Shown here in pieces: positions 34,696 to 43,061 of a stretch of 64,000 bases of DNA. The stretch is from the NCBI GenBank assembly GCA_036563615.1, contig DATCMB010000004.1, positions 343,293 through 407,292 on the forward strand. The letters run 5' to 3'. How positions within the stretch are numbered: the first letter of the stretch is position 1; every line of letters starts with the position of its first letter. A model generated the notes under the pieces. That model did no database searches and was not told where the DNA came from. It saw only the letters and a program-made list of their open reading frames with translations. The position numbers and the translations under genes are program-made. The DNA is from Candidatus Binatia bacterium. Lineage in GTDB: Bacteria; Desulfobacterota; Binatia; UBA12015.

Positions 34696-35381
34696 CAGGG
34701 CACCACCGCCGCCGCACGCGGGTGCGCGCCGTGACGCGCGAGCCAGCCGCGCACGCCCCGCTCGACCGCCTCCGCGACCGCCGCACCGATCAGATGTCCG
34801 AGCTCGGTGTGCTTGCCTGCGTAGACCTCGGTCACCGGGCCGAGCGGTGCTGCGACAACGATGCAGTCGGTGCCGGTGCCGGTTGCCGGACGACCGCTGC
34901 GCCGGCTGCGAATGCCCGCCTCGAGCACCGCGAGCGTGCGCGCCTCCGACGCGAGCGCGAGCGCCTCGAGCAGCGCCTCGTCGCTCACCGGTTTCGGCAG
35001 TCGACAGAGAAGGTTGATCGTTCCGGGGTGCGCGCGCTCGTCCGGGAGGTCGCCCGCGCGCAGCGCGTTCTCGAGCCCGACCGTCACCAGGCAGCGCACG
35101 GTCGAAGAGCCACACGCCTTCGTCACCTCGACGTAGTGGTCGAGCGACGTCCCGGTCATCAGGCCCACCGCAGTTGGGACGTCGGCCTCGCGCAGCCGAG
35201 CTTCGAGGAAGCTGCGCGGATCGACCGGTGGTGCGAGCTCGTCGTCGTCGACCTGGCACCACGCCACCGTGCGGCCCTCGACGAGGCCGCCACCGACGAT
35301 CGCCCAGGAGGCGAGACGATGCGGCCCGCCGAGATCGACGATCAGGAAGCGGCCGCGCCGTGCGACGTGGAATTCGCTCAC
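34695..35381 (-). CDS. cbiZ: Adenosylcobinamide amidohydrolase
   Basis: A 228-residue CbiZ-family enzyme. It removes the aminopropanol side from adenosylpseudocobinamide or adenosylcobinamide to give adenosylcobyric acid, allowing foreign corrinoids to be rebuilt. Motifs: VGLMTGTSLDHY, TVGLENALRAGD, PGTINLL, EARTLAVLEAG and TGTGTDCIVVA. The GTG at 35381 was chosen because it starts the conserved domain; the frame is open further upstream through AT-richer intergenic sequence. It is the first gene of the cob run and is divergent from the porin gene, with 274 bases between. Confidence 0.9.
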   Translation of the reverse strand: MSEFHVARRGRFLIVDLGGPHRLASWAIVGGGLVEGRTVAWCQVDDDELAPPVDPRSFLEARLREADVPTAVGLMTGTSLDHYVEVTKACGSSTVRCLVTVGLENALRAGDLPDERAHPGTINLLCRLPKPVSDEALLEALALASEARTLAVLEAGIRSRRSGRPATGTGTDCIVVAAPLGPVTEVYAGKHTELGHLIGAAVAEAVERGVRGWLARHGAHPRAAAVVP

Positions 35382-35655
35382 CGCGGCGTCCTTAGCATCC
35401 GCGCGCAGCCGCGCCGCAGCGCGAGGGGCCGCGTTGCCCGAAGTGAGAATCCAACCGGCTGCCCGCCTCGCGGGCGTGTGGCGAAAATTTGGCCAAGCCG
35501 GGCTTCTACCGCATTGCGTCATTAGCGAAACGCTGGCCAGATCTGTTGCATTTGCAGGCAACGCTGTTAATTCCTGAGTCAATTGTGTCGACCAATCCCA
35601 GCGGTGCGCGCACACCATATGCGCACCCTGGCGGGGAGGGAGAGAGGAGGACGAT

Positions 35656-36939
35656 ATGTCGACCCGATGGGGAAGGATGCTTCCCGTCCTCGGTGGTGTC
35701 GTCGCCATCGCCTGGGCGAGCGCCGCTGGAGCACAGACTCTCATCGACCGGACGGGAGAGTCGGAGCCTTACGTCGCCGCGGCCGAGACGAAGGAGCCGA
35801 CGATCGAGCCGATTCCGCCGCTGCAGTACTTCGATGAGACGGTGGACGGCGTGAAGGGCTGGTTCGACAAGCACGGGATTCGGATCAGCTCCGGCTTGTC
35901 GACCGCGTTCCAGTGGTCGTTCAACGAGCCGGCCGACTTCAAGATCCCGCTGCGCTCGATGGACAACTGGCACAGCCGCTACTTCGTCGGCCTGTGGCAG
36001 CTGACCCTGGCGTACAACGATGCGCCCGACCTGAACGAGTTCGGCGGCCTCGTCCAGCTCGACGCGGGCCGCATCGCGCGGCGCATCAAGTCCGACTGGA
36101 ACGGCAGCGGCGTCGTTCCGGACGCGGAGTGGGAGTTCAAGGAGGTCGAGCTCCAGCAGGCCTACCTCGTCTACAACGTCCCGATCGGCAACGGCCTCAC
36201 CCTCAAGGGCGGTAAGTTCGTCACGCTGCTCGGCGCCGAGGTGATCGAGCCGTGGCTCAACCCGAACTGGTCGCGCTCGTACCTGTTCGGCCTCGCGATT
36301 CCGTTCACGCACGTCGGCGGTCTCGCGACCTACCCGATCACCGACATGGTGAGCGTCACGGTCGGTGGCGTGATCGGCTGGGACAACGTCGAGGACAACA
36401 ACTCGAGCCCGAGCATCACCGGTCAGATCGCGATCTCGCCGAACGATCGGGTCGCGCTGTACGTCAACGGCATCTACGGCCCCGAGCAGACCTGCTTCCC
36501 CGAGCCGGGTGCGTTCCAGTCCGGCTGTAACCGCAACAAGCGCGGCGTGGTCGACGTCGTCGGCAACTTCAAGCTGACCGACGATCTCGGCTTCATCCTC
36601 AACTTCGACTGGGGCAGCGAGGACGAGGCGAGCGTCGTGAACCCGGGTCGGCACTCCACCTGGGTGGGCGCCGCGGGCATCCTGACCTACCAGATCACCG
36701 ACCGCTTCAGCACCGCGCTGCGCGGCGAGTGGTTCGAGGACGCGCAGGGCTCGCGCACCGGCGTGCAGCAGGAGCTCTGGGAGATCACGCTCGACTTCAA
36801 GGCGATGCTCTCCGAGTACATCTACACCCGCGTCGAGTACCGCCACGACGAGTCGGACGAGCCGGTGTTCCTCAAGGGCAAGAATCGCTTCCTCGCCGGC
36901 GACGACTCGGTCGCAGTCGAGGTGGGCTACTACTTCTAA
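35656..36939 (+). CDS. Outer membrane beta-barrel porin (bbp2/OmpL-like)
   Basis: A 427-residue protein with a signal peptide (cleavage near AGA-Q, residue 26-27) and regular amphipathic strands ending in the outer-membrane signature VEVGYYF. Features such as FTHVGGLATYPITDMVSVT and GAAGILTYQITDRFSTALRGEWFED match the OmpL-like beta-barrel porin-2 family. It should form a passive or solute-selective channel; the substrate is unknown. A strong GAGAGGAGG ribosome binding site precedes the ATG at 35656 and a very strong terminator follows, so it is probably a single, well-expressed unit. Confidence 0.85.
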   Translation: MSTRWGRMLPVLGGVVAIAWASAAGAQTLIDRTGESEPYVAAAETKEPTIEPIPPLQYFDETVDGVKGWFDKHGIRISSGLSTAFQWSFNEPADFKIPLRSMDNWHSRYFVGLWQLTLAYNDAPDLNEFGGLVQLDAGRIARRIKSDWNGSGVVPDAEWEFKEVELQQAYLVYNVPIGNGLTLKGGKFVTLLGAEVIEPWLNPNWSRSYLFGLAIPFTHVGGLATYPITDMVSVTVGGVIGWDNVEDNNSSPSITGQIAISPNDRVALYVNGIYGPEQTCFPEPGAFQSGCNRNKRGVVDVVGNFKLTDDLGFILNFDWGSEDEASVVNPGRHSTWVGAAGILTYQITDRFSTALRGEWFEDAQGSRTGVQQELWEITLDFKAMLSEYIYTRVEYRHDESDEPVFLKGKNRFLAGDDSVAVEVGYYF

Positions 36940-36987
36940 GTTTCAAAGAGTGAAACGGCGCCACGCCACGGCGTGACGTCGTAGCCC

Positions 36988-37026
36988 AAAAAAAGGCCAC
37001 GTAGCGTTCGCTACGTGGCCTTTTTT
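36988..37026 (+). terminator. Strong bidirectional rho-independent terminator
   Basis: GGCCACGTAGC and GCTACGTGGCC form a perfect 11-bp stem with a GTTC loop (36995-37020), preceded by seven A and followed by six T. It ends the porin transcript and would work in both directions. Confidence 0.97.
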
Positions 37027-37186
37027 CGTTTCACCTGCGGAAGATTCATTGACTTCCGCCATGCCTGTCGCGTAGGAGTGCGCCCCGAATCGCGTGACTA
37101 CTCGCTGCACCAAACGCGGTTCGTCAAGTACAGGAGCGCAACCGGCCTCGCGCCATCGTGACCACACCCGAACCTTGGAGGTAGCC

Positions 37187-39376
37187 GTGCCCCACTGTCT
37201 CCGATCCCTGCACAGCTCGACCTGGATCCGCGCCTTGCTGCTCGCGACGCTGGTCCTCGCCCTTGGCGCCGGTGAGTCCGCCGCGCAGTCGATCAGCAAC
37301 CTGGCGATCACGAAGAACGCCGGCAACACGGACGACACACTGTCGGACGGCGTGACCCAGAGCTACCAGCGCAAGTCGACGACCGCGGTCCAGAGCTCGA
37401 GCGCGACCTCGTTCACGACGCGCTACGCCTGGGTGGTCGGCGTCGACAACGGTGCGACCGCGGGCGACCGGACCGAGACGCTCAACACGGACTACCAGGT
37501 GACGTTCAGGGTCACGGCGCCCGGCGCCTACCGGCTCAACGTCAACACCGTTCGCCGTGGCGCGCTGACGCGCGTCGACGACGGCGGCGGCAACGCCAGC
37601 GCCGACATCAGCGGCGTCACCGGCTCGTTCAGCGGCGGCACGCTCACGTCGGGCACCCTCAACCTCGCCGATCCCGGCAGCCTTTCGAACGGCGGCAACA
37701 ACGCCAACGTGCCGTTCGACCAGTCGGGCTCGGCGGTGATCACGGGCGTCAGCAATGGCTCCCCGGTCAACCACACGCTGCGCTTCACCTGGACGTCGAG
37801 CTGCACCAGCGACTCGACCGGCATCCTGAACGCGAACGGCGGTGACGAGTGCGCCGTGCGCGGCGGCCTGGCGATCGACTACGGCGGCGAGACGGCCGGC
37901 GACTACCCCGGCGCCGGCAGCCGCGTCCAGGCCAACGACGGCCACTTCGTCACCGTCACGCTGGTCAACCTGTGCGGCAACGGCACCGTCGACACGAGCG
38001 TCGGCGAGCAGTGCGACCAGGGTGCCGCGAACGGCACCTCGGGCTCCTGCTGCACCTCGACGTGCCAGTTCCGCGCGGCGGGCCAGATCTGCCGTGCGGC
38101 GAGCGGCGTCTGCGACGTCGCCGAGACCTGCACCGGCTCGAGCGCGACCTGCCCGGCCGACGCCGTCGCCAGCGCGGGCACGATGTGCCGCGCCGCCGCG
38201 GGCATCTGCGACGTCGCCGAGTTCTGCAACGGCAGCAGCAAGACCTGCCCGAACGACGGCTTCAAGCCCTCGACCGAGCTCTGCCGTGCGGCGGCGGGCG
38301 TCTGCGACGTGGCCGAGTTCTGCACCGGCAGCAGCGCGGCGTGCCCGAGCGACGCGAAGAGCACGGCCGAATGCCGCGCGTCGAAGGGCGTGTGTGACCC
38401 CGCCGAATTCTGCGACGGCTCCAGCAACGACTGCCCGGCGGACGCCAAGAGCACGGCGCTGTGCCGCGCGGTGGCGGACGTCTGCGACGTCGCCGAGTTC
38501 TGCGACGGCGAGAACGACCACTGCCCGGAGGACGGCTTCAAGCCGGCGACCGAGGTCTGCCGCGCCGCGGCCGGCATCTGTGACGTCGCCGAGTTCTGCA
38601 CCGGCGACAGCGCGGCCTGCCCGGCGGACGAGGTGCTTCCCGAGGGCACGCTGTGCCGCGACGAGAACGGCGTCTGCGACGTCCAGGAGTTCTGCGACGG
38701 CGTCAACGTCGACTGCCCGAACGATGCGGGCAAGCCGGACACCGACGGCGACGGGCTCTGCGACATCGCGGACAACTGCCCCGAGACCGCAGACCCGACC
38801 TTCGCGGACGACGACAACGACGGCGTGGGCAACGTCTGCGACCCGTGCACCAACATCGGGCCGGTCGAGATCGTGAAGCCGTTGATCGCGCTCAAGAAGA
38901 TCCACACGCCGGAGTCGGACGACACGCTGCGGTTGACCGGCGTCATCACGGCGCCGACCAGCCCGGCGATCGATCCGGTCGCGAAGGGCATCCGCTTCCG
39001 CTTCGAGGATCCGGACGGCAACGAGGTGCTCGACGTCACGATCCCGGGCGGCGAGTACAACGCGGCGCTGCGCGTCGGCTGGAAGGTCAAGGCCGGTGGT
39101 ACCGCCTGGACCTACACCAACGGCGGCAAGATCGTGCCGCTGATCAACGGCATCAACTCCGTCAGCATCAAGGAGAACAAGAAGAAGCCCGGCGAGCTCA
39201 AGTTCAGCATCAAGGGCAAGACCGGCTTCTACCCGGTGTTCCCGGAGGAGATCCCGCTCAAGGTGAGCGTGGTGATCGATGCGCCGTTCGCCCAGACGGG
39301 CCAGTGCGGCGAGTCGATCCTCAACGAGCACCGCTGCATCTTCGACAAGAAGTTCACCAAGCTGACGTGCAAGTGA
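37187..39376 (+). CDS. Secreted cysteine-rich protein with disintegrin-type repeats
   Basis: A 729-residue secreted protein. The GTG at 37187 has GGAGG six bases upstream and begins a signal peptide (core [14 protein letters not shown], cleavage near SAAQ). Residues 30-260 look like a Gly/Thr/Asn-rich beta domain. From about residue 263 a CGNGTVDTSVGEQCD motif and GSCCTSTCQF match the start of a disintegrin or Myxococcus-type cysteine domain. Seven tandem units of the form CRAAxGVCDVAEFCTGSSxxCP follow (about 302-515), closely resembling the second half of ADAM and snake-venom disintegrin domains. Then come DTDGDGLCD and DDDNDGVGNVCD, like thrombospondin type 3 calcium repeats, and a C-terminal beta domain. 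Its function is unknown; calcium-stabilised adhesion or matrix binding is a guess. Confidence 0.85.
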   Translation: MPHCLRSLHSSTWIRALLLATLVLALGAGESAAQSISNLAITKNAGNTDDTLSDGVTQSYQRKSTTAVQSSSATSFTTRYAWVVGVDNGATAGDRTETLNTDYQVTFRVTAPGAYRLNVNTVRRGALTRVDDGGGNASADISGVTGSFSGGTLTSGTLNLADPGSLSNGGNNANVPFDQSGSAVITGVSNGSPVNHTLRFTWTSSCTSDSTGILNANGGDECAVRGGLAIDYGGETAGDYPGAGSRVQANDGHFVTVTLVNLCGNGTVDTSVGEQCDQGAANGTSGSCCTSTCQFRAAGQICRAASGVCDVAETCTGSSATCPADAVASAGTMCRAAAGICDVAEFCNGSSKTCPNDGFKPSTELCRAAAGVCDVAEFCTGSSAACPSDAKSTAECRASKGVCDPAEFCDGSSNDCPADAKSTALCRAVADVCDVAEFCDGENDHCPEDGFKPATEVCRAAAGICDVAEFCTGDSAACPADEVLPEGTLCRDENGVCDVQEFCDGVNVDCPNDAGKPDTDGDGLCDIADNCPETADPTFADDDNDGVGNVCDPCTNIGPVEIVKPLIALKKIHTPESDDTLRLTGVITAPTSPAIDPVAKGIRFRFEDPDGNEVLDVTIPGGEYNAALRVGWKVKAGGTAWTYTNGGKIVPLINGINSVSIKENKKKPGELKFSIKGKTGFYPVFPEEIPLKVSVVIDAPFAQTGQCGESILNEHRCIFDKKFTKLTCK
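38090..38725 (+). repeat. Seven tandem disintegrin-type coding repeats
   Basis: Seven units of about 90 bases (28-32 residues), each beginning TGCCG and encoding CR-A-x-GVCDVAEFC-G-S-CP. Units 2, 3 and 6 are most alike; unit 4 has CDPAEFC and unit 7 CDVQEFC. The spacer alternates between short (AKSTA) and long (GFKPSTE) forms, pointing to duplication of larger blocks. Confidence 0.85.
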
Positions 39377-39464
39377 GGCGGGCTTGATGTCGCGCCATCG
39401 CAACTGGAACCGACTGCTCGTGCTCGGCACGAGCCTTCCCGCAGCACAAGGAAGGAGCGACCTC

Positions 39465-40268
39465 GTGAACACTCCCATCCGCACCTCGAGCGATGCGTGT
39501 CGCGCCCGACTTCGGACGGCTCTTCTCGCGGCGCTGGCGATGGCGGCCTTCGGGGCCGCCTCGCCGGCGCATGCCGCGGACGCCTGCACCGACGAGGCGC
39601 CGATCAACCCCTGCATCCCTGGCGGGTACAACGGCCGCCTCGACTGCCTGGTCGAGTGGCTGGTGACGCCCCAGCCGCCGCGCAACAACCGTGGGATCGT
39701 GCGCAACCGGATCCTCTGCTTCGAGGGTGACCCGCGGTGCGACGCGGATCCGGTCATCGACGACGGGATCTGCAAATTCGAGACGCAGATCTGCATCAAC
39801 AACACCGACCCGCGCATCAAGAACTGCACGCCGTCGGACGTGTCGACGTTCGAGGTCGAGCAGCCGCTCTTCAAGAGCGACGACCCGATCGACGTCGCGA
39901 ACAAGGACGCGCTCGAGTACGAGCTCGGCTACGGCGGGCTCGGCCCGTACATCGTGCAGAACAAGAAGCTCGTCTACGAAGGCGGCGTGAACGACACGCC
40001 CAACCTGTGCAGCAACCCGATCGAGCTCACCGTGCCCATGGTCCAGGGGCGCAACGGCAAGTTCCGCACCGGGCGCAAGCGGTTCATCATCCGCGGTGCG
40101 GCGTCAGACGGGCGCATCGACAAGGACCTGTTCACCTTCCGTTGCAAGCCGAGCACCTGCGGCGACGGCAAGAAGCAGCGTCACGAGCAGTGTGACGACG
40201 GCAACCGCATCAACGGTGACGGTTGCGATCAGGGCTGCAACATCGAGGAGCCCAACGAGCAGGGCTGA
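39465..40268 (+). CDS. Secreted protein with C-terminal Myxo-type cysteine repeat
   Basis: A 267-residue secreted protein. The GTG at 39465 follows AAGGAAGGAG and starts an n-region plus signal peptide (core ALLAALAMAAFGAA, cleavage near AHA). The mature part has about 18 cysteines, including DACTDEAPINPCIPGG and CKFETQICINN, and ends with CGDGKKQRHEQCDDG and NGDGCDQGC, the DUF4215/Myxococcus cysteine-rich repeat. It lies 88 bases after the disintegrin-repeat gene, which has no terminator of its own, so the two are probably co-transcribed. Function unknown; an extracellular or surface role is inferred. Confidence 0.82.
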   Translation: MNTPIRTSSDACRARLRTALLAALAMAAFGAASPAHAADACTDEAPINPCIPGGYNGRLDCLVEWLVTPQPPRNNRGIVRNRILCFEGDPRCDADPVIDDGICKFETQICINNTDPRIKNCTPSDVSTFEVEQPLFKSDDPIDVANKDALEYELGYGGLGPYIVQNKKLVYEGGVNDTPNLCSNPIELTVPMVQGRNGKFRTGRKRFIIRGAASDGRIDKDLFTFRCKPSTCGDGKKQRHEQCDDGNRINGDGCDQGCNIEEPNEQG

Positions 40269-40290
40269 GGCAGGAAACGCGTGAGATGAC

Positions 40291-40340
40291 CGGCGCGCGA
40301 GCGGTGCGGCACGAGGCCGCGCCGCTCGCGCGCCGTTTTT
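40291..40340 (+). terminator. Strong rho-independent terminator
   Basis: A 20-bp stem (CGGCGCGCGAGCGGTGCGGC at 40291-40310 against 40316-40335, one G-T/mismatch) with an ACGAG loop, followed by TTTTT. It closes the cysteine-rich gene pair and lies between convergent genes. Confidence 0.96.
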
Positions 40341-40352
40341 GTTGGAACGTGG

Positions 40353-40724
40353 TCAGGGCGCGCCGGCGGCCGGCTGCTGGCCCTGACCCGAGGTCTGACC
40401 CTTCGCCTGCAGAGCCTCGCCAGCCGCGATCACCTCGGCGGCCGTCTTGCCGTTGAGCGCGGCGTTGATCGCCGCTTGGACCTGCGCCGGATCCTTCGGC
40501 GCTTCTCCCTGCGGCGGCTTGACCGCGTTCACCACCAGCGCCGCCGCGGCCTGGTTGAAGCGCTGCTGATCCTCCTTCGACAGCGAGGCGCGCACCTCCT
40601 CCATGGAACGCTTCGCCGACTCCTGGGTCGACATGTCGAGGCGGGGCTCTTCCCGACTGGTGGTGCAAGCGGCGGCCGTCAGCGCGACGACGGCGACGCA
40701 CACCCGAACGAAGCTTCCTCTCAT
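40353..40724 (-). CDS. Small lipoprotein, DUF6694-like
   Basis: A 123-residue lipoprotein with signal and lipobox (VALTAAAC; modified Cys20). The mature part is mainly helical: STQESAKRSMEEVRASLSKEDQQRFNQAAAAL and LNGKTAAEVIAAGEAL, which resembles DUF6694-type lipoproteins, then a Gln/Ala/Gly tail. AGGAGGAG sits just upstream of the ATG. It follows the acyltransferase gene by eight bases. Function unknown. Confidence 0.85.
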   Translation of the reverse strand: MRGSFVRVCVAVVALTAAACTTSREEPRLDMSTQESAKRSMEEVRASLSKEDQQRFNQAAAALVVNAVKPPQGEAPKDPAQVQAAINAALNGKTAAEVIAAGEALQAKGQTSGQGQQPAAGAP

Positions 40725-40732
40725 CGCTCCTC

Positions 40733-41890
40733 CTACAAGAATGCCGGGCCGCGGCGCTCGAGCGCCTCGGCGACCAGGCGTTGCACGCGTTGCCTGACCT
40801 CCTCCGTGAGGCGGCTGACCAGCAGTCGGTCGTGCGCCGCCTCGGGTCCGTACTGCTGCGAGAAGTCGAGCGGCCGGCCGAACTCGATGCGCCACTTGCT
40901 CGGCAACGGCACCAGCCCGAGCAGCCCGAGCCACGGGAAGGTCGGGGTCAGCGGAAAGTACGGCAGGCGTAGCTGGCGCGCGAGCCAGTCCCACCGCCCG
41001 ATGATCGGGTGGATCTCCTCCGACCCGATGATCGCGACCGGCACGATCGGCGTGCCGGTGCGCAGCGCGATGCGCACGAAGCCGCCGCGTCCGAAGCGCT
41101 GCAGACGGTAGCGCTGCGAATACGGCTTGCCGATGCCCTTGGTGCCCTCGGGGAACACGACCACCGCGTGGTCGCGGCGCAGGAGCCGCTCCGCGTTCTC
41201 CGGGCACGCGCGCACGCCGCCGCAGCGGATCATGAAGTCGCCGACGAACGGCAGGTTGTAGACGAAGTCGTCGACCAGCGGACGGACGCTGCGGTGCGCC
41301 GGGTGATGGTCCTGCACCGCGATCTTCAGCATCGCCCCGTCGTAGGCGAAGAGCCCGCCGGCGTGGTTCGCGACCAGGAGGACACGCCCTTCCCCGGGCA
41401 CGTTCTCGAGCCCTTCGACGTCGACCCGCCACCACGTGCGGTACAGCGCGCGGAACAGCGGCGCGACGCTCTGCTCGTACTCGGCGTCGTAGCCGAACTC
41501 GTCGACCTCCGGGATGCGTCCCGCGCCGAGCGCGTTCGCGAGCAGGGTGAGCGGCGAGCTTTTCTCGAGGTCGCGCGCGAGCCGCGCGTACGCGTCGAGC
41601 GCCGCGTCGACCATCTCGGTGATGCGGCTGCCGCCGGCGCCGACGCCGCCGCTCTCGGCGAGCGCACGCTCGACCAGCGCGTCGAGCGCGCGCAGGCGCT
41701 CGCGGAAGAGGTCGTGGCGAAGCACCGCGGCCGTCGATCCGCCCGGGGGCGCCGGACGTGGCGGCGTCTTGCGCCGCACCGGCCGCAGCCGCCGGACGTT
41801 GCGCGCCTGCGGAGCGCCCGCGCCGTCCGCCTTCGCGCCGCCGCCCGCCTTGCCGCTCTTCTCCGGGCCCATCTTCTGCGGATTCACCAT
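40733..41890 (-). CDS. PlsC-like lysophospholipid acyltransferase
   Basis: A 385-residue protein. The C-terminal 250 residues are a PlsC/AGPAT-type acyltransferase with the catalytic NHAGGLFAYDGA motif (a spaced H...D form) and VVFPEGTKGIGK, plus ALRTGTPIVPVAIIGSEE. It would move an acyl chain onto a lipid such as lysophosphatidate. The first 130 residues are a basic, Pro/Ala/Gly-rich segment and a helical region, not typical of E. coli PlsC. The ATG at 41890 is the first good start. It lies with acyl-CoA dehydrogenase genes, consistent with lipid metabolism. Confidence 0.88.
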   Translation of the reverse strand: MVNPQKMGPEKSGKAGGGAKADGAGAPQARNVRRLRPVRRKTPPRPAPPGGSTAAVLRHDLFRERLRALDALVERALAESGGVGAGGSRITEMVDAALDAYARLARDLEKSSPLTLLANALGAGRIPEVDEFGYDAEYEQSVAPLFRALYRTWWRVDVEGLENVPGEGRVLLVANHAGGLFAYDGAMLKIAVQDHHPAHRSVRPLVDDFVYNLPFVGDFMIRCGGVRACPENAERLLRRDHAVVVFPEGTKGIGKPYSQRYRLQRFGRGGFVRIALRTGTPIVPVAIIGSEEIHPIIGRWDWLARQLRLPYFPLTPTFPWLGLLGLVPLPSKWRIEFGRPLDFSQQYGPEAAHDRLLVSRLTEEVRQRVQRLVAEALERRGPAFL

Positions 41891-41946
41891 CGTCGCCGGC
41901 AAACCTATCACAGCTCCATGCGTGACAGCGCAGGGCGCGCCGAAAT

Positions 41947-43044
41947 TCAATCGTCGAGCAGCGCGCGCGCGACCTCGGCCAAGGCGGGCGCCTCCGGCGT
42001 GTAGCGGATGCACAGGCTCTGCGCGCGCTCGCTGTGAAAGCGCAGCCTGTGCTCGACGACGAAGCCCGCGCCGCCGTGCAGGTGGTGCCCCGTCCAGCAG
42101 AGCCGCTTGAACGCCTGCCCGACGTAGGCGCAGGCCGAGGCGAGCTCGGTGCCCTCCTCCGTCCCGGCGTCGATGCGGGTGATCGCCTGCCAGGCGAGGT
42201 GGCGCGCCGCGGTGTACGCCGTGCCCATGTCGGCGATCTGGTGCCGCACCGCCTGGAAGAGCGCGATCTTCTGCCCGAACTGCTCGCGCTCCTTGACGTA
42301 GGCGACCGTCATCTCGAGGACGGCGTCCATGCCGCCGACCATCTCGGCGAGCGCGAGCGCGACCTGCCGTCGCCAGGCGCGCGCCAGCGCCTCCTCCGCC
42401 GCGCCCGGCGCTCCGACGCGTCCGACGATCGGCGCGTGGTCGTACGCGACGTGCGCTTGACGGTCGCCGCCGAAGGTCTGGAGCGGGGTGAGCCGCACGC
42501 CAGGAGCGCTCCGCTCGACGAGCACGAGGCTCAGCCCGCCCGCCTCGCGCGCGGCGACCAGGTGCAGGTCGGCGGCCGCGGCGTCCGGGACGTACGCCTT
42601 GGCGCCGCGCAGCACGTCCCCCGCGGCGGTCGAGACGACCTCGGTGCGGTACGCGTGCGGCGCCCTCGCCTGCTCCTCGTCGAGCGCCACGGCGAGCGTC
42701 CGCTCGCCGCGCGCCAGCGCGGGCAGCAGCGGGTGATTCGGATCGAGGTCGGCGAGCAGCGCTGCCGTGCGGATCGCACCGATGATCGGACGCGGCACGA
42801 GGCCGCGCGCGCACTCCTCGAGCAGGCAGGCGAGATCGACCAGCGAGCCGCCGGTCCCGCCTGCCGTCTCGGGCACGCCGACGCCGAGCCAGCCGAGCTC
42901 GGCGATCCTCCGTCGCGTCGCCTCGTCGACGCCGGTCGGCTCGCTCTCCCAGGCGAGCAGGCGCTCGGGCACGCACTCGCGCGCCGCGAGCTGACGGACC
43001 GCGTTCTTCAGCTCCTGCTGCTCCGGCGAGAAATCGAAGTCCAT
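41947..43044 (-). CDS. Acyl-CoA dehydrogenase family protein (short form)
   Basis: A 365-residue acyl-CoA dehydrogenase-like protein: MDFDFSPEQQELKNAVRQ opening, GWLGVGVPETAGGTGGSLVDLA, KEREQFGQKIALFQAVRHQIADM and HGGAGFVVEHRLRFHSERA. The middle domain is divergent (AKAYVPDAAAADLHLVA replaces the usual ...NGxKxwit) and the end lacks the GT(N/S)E loop. Such short members often pair with a full-length enzyme as heteromers (for example FadE28/FadE29 in mycobacteria). It lies 17 bases after a full-length paralogue, which supports that reading. Substrate unknown. Confidence 0.9.
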   Translation of the reverse strand: MDFDFSPEQQELKNAVRQLAARECVPERLLAWESEPTGVDEATRRRIAELGWLGVGVPETAGGTGGSLVDLACLLEECARGLVPRPIIGAIRTAALLADLDPNHPLLPALARGERTLAVALDEEQARAPHAYRTEVVSTAAGDVLRGAKAYVPDAAAADLHLVAAREAGGLSLVLVERSAPGVRLTPLQTFGGDRQAHVAYDHAPIVGRVGAPGAAEEALARAWRRQVALALAEMVGGMDAVLEMTVAYVKEREQFGQKIALFQAVRHQIADMGTAYTAARHLAWQAITRIDAGTEEGTELASACAYVGQAFKRLCWTGHHLHGGAGFVVEHRLRFHSERAQSLCIRYTPEAPALAEVARALLDD

Positions 43045-43061
43045 GCGCGCCCCGTCCCGTC

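Noticed and set aside
35382..35655. Second cobalamin riboswitch upstream of cbiZ
   Set aside because: No B12 box or GCTGCCCCGCAACTGT-type core is present on the minus strand.
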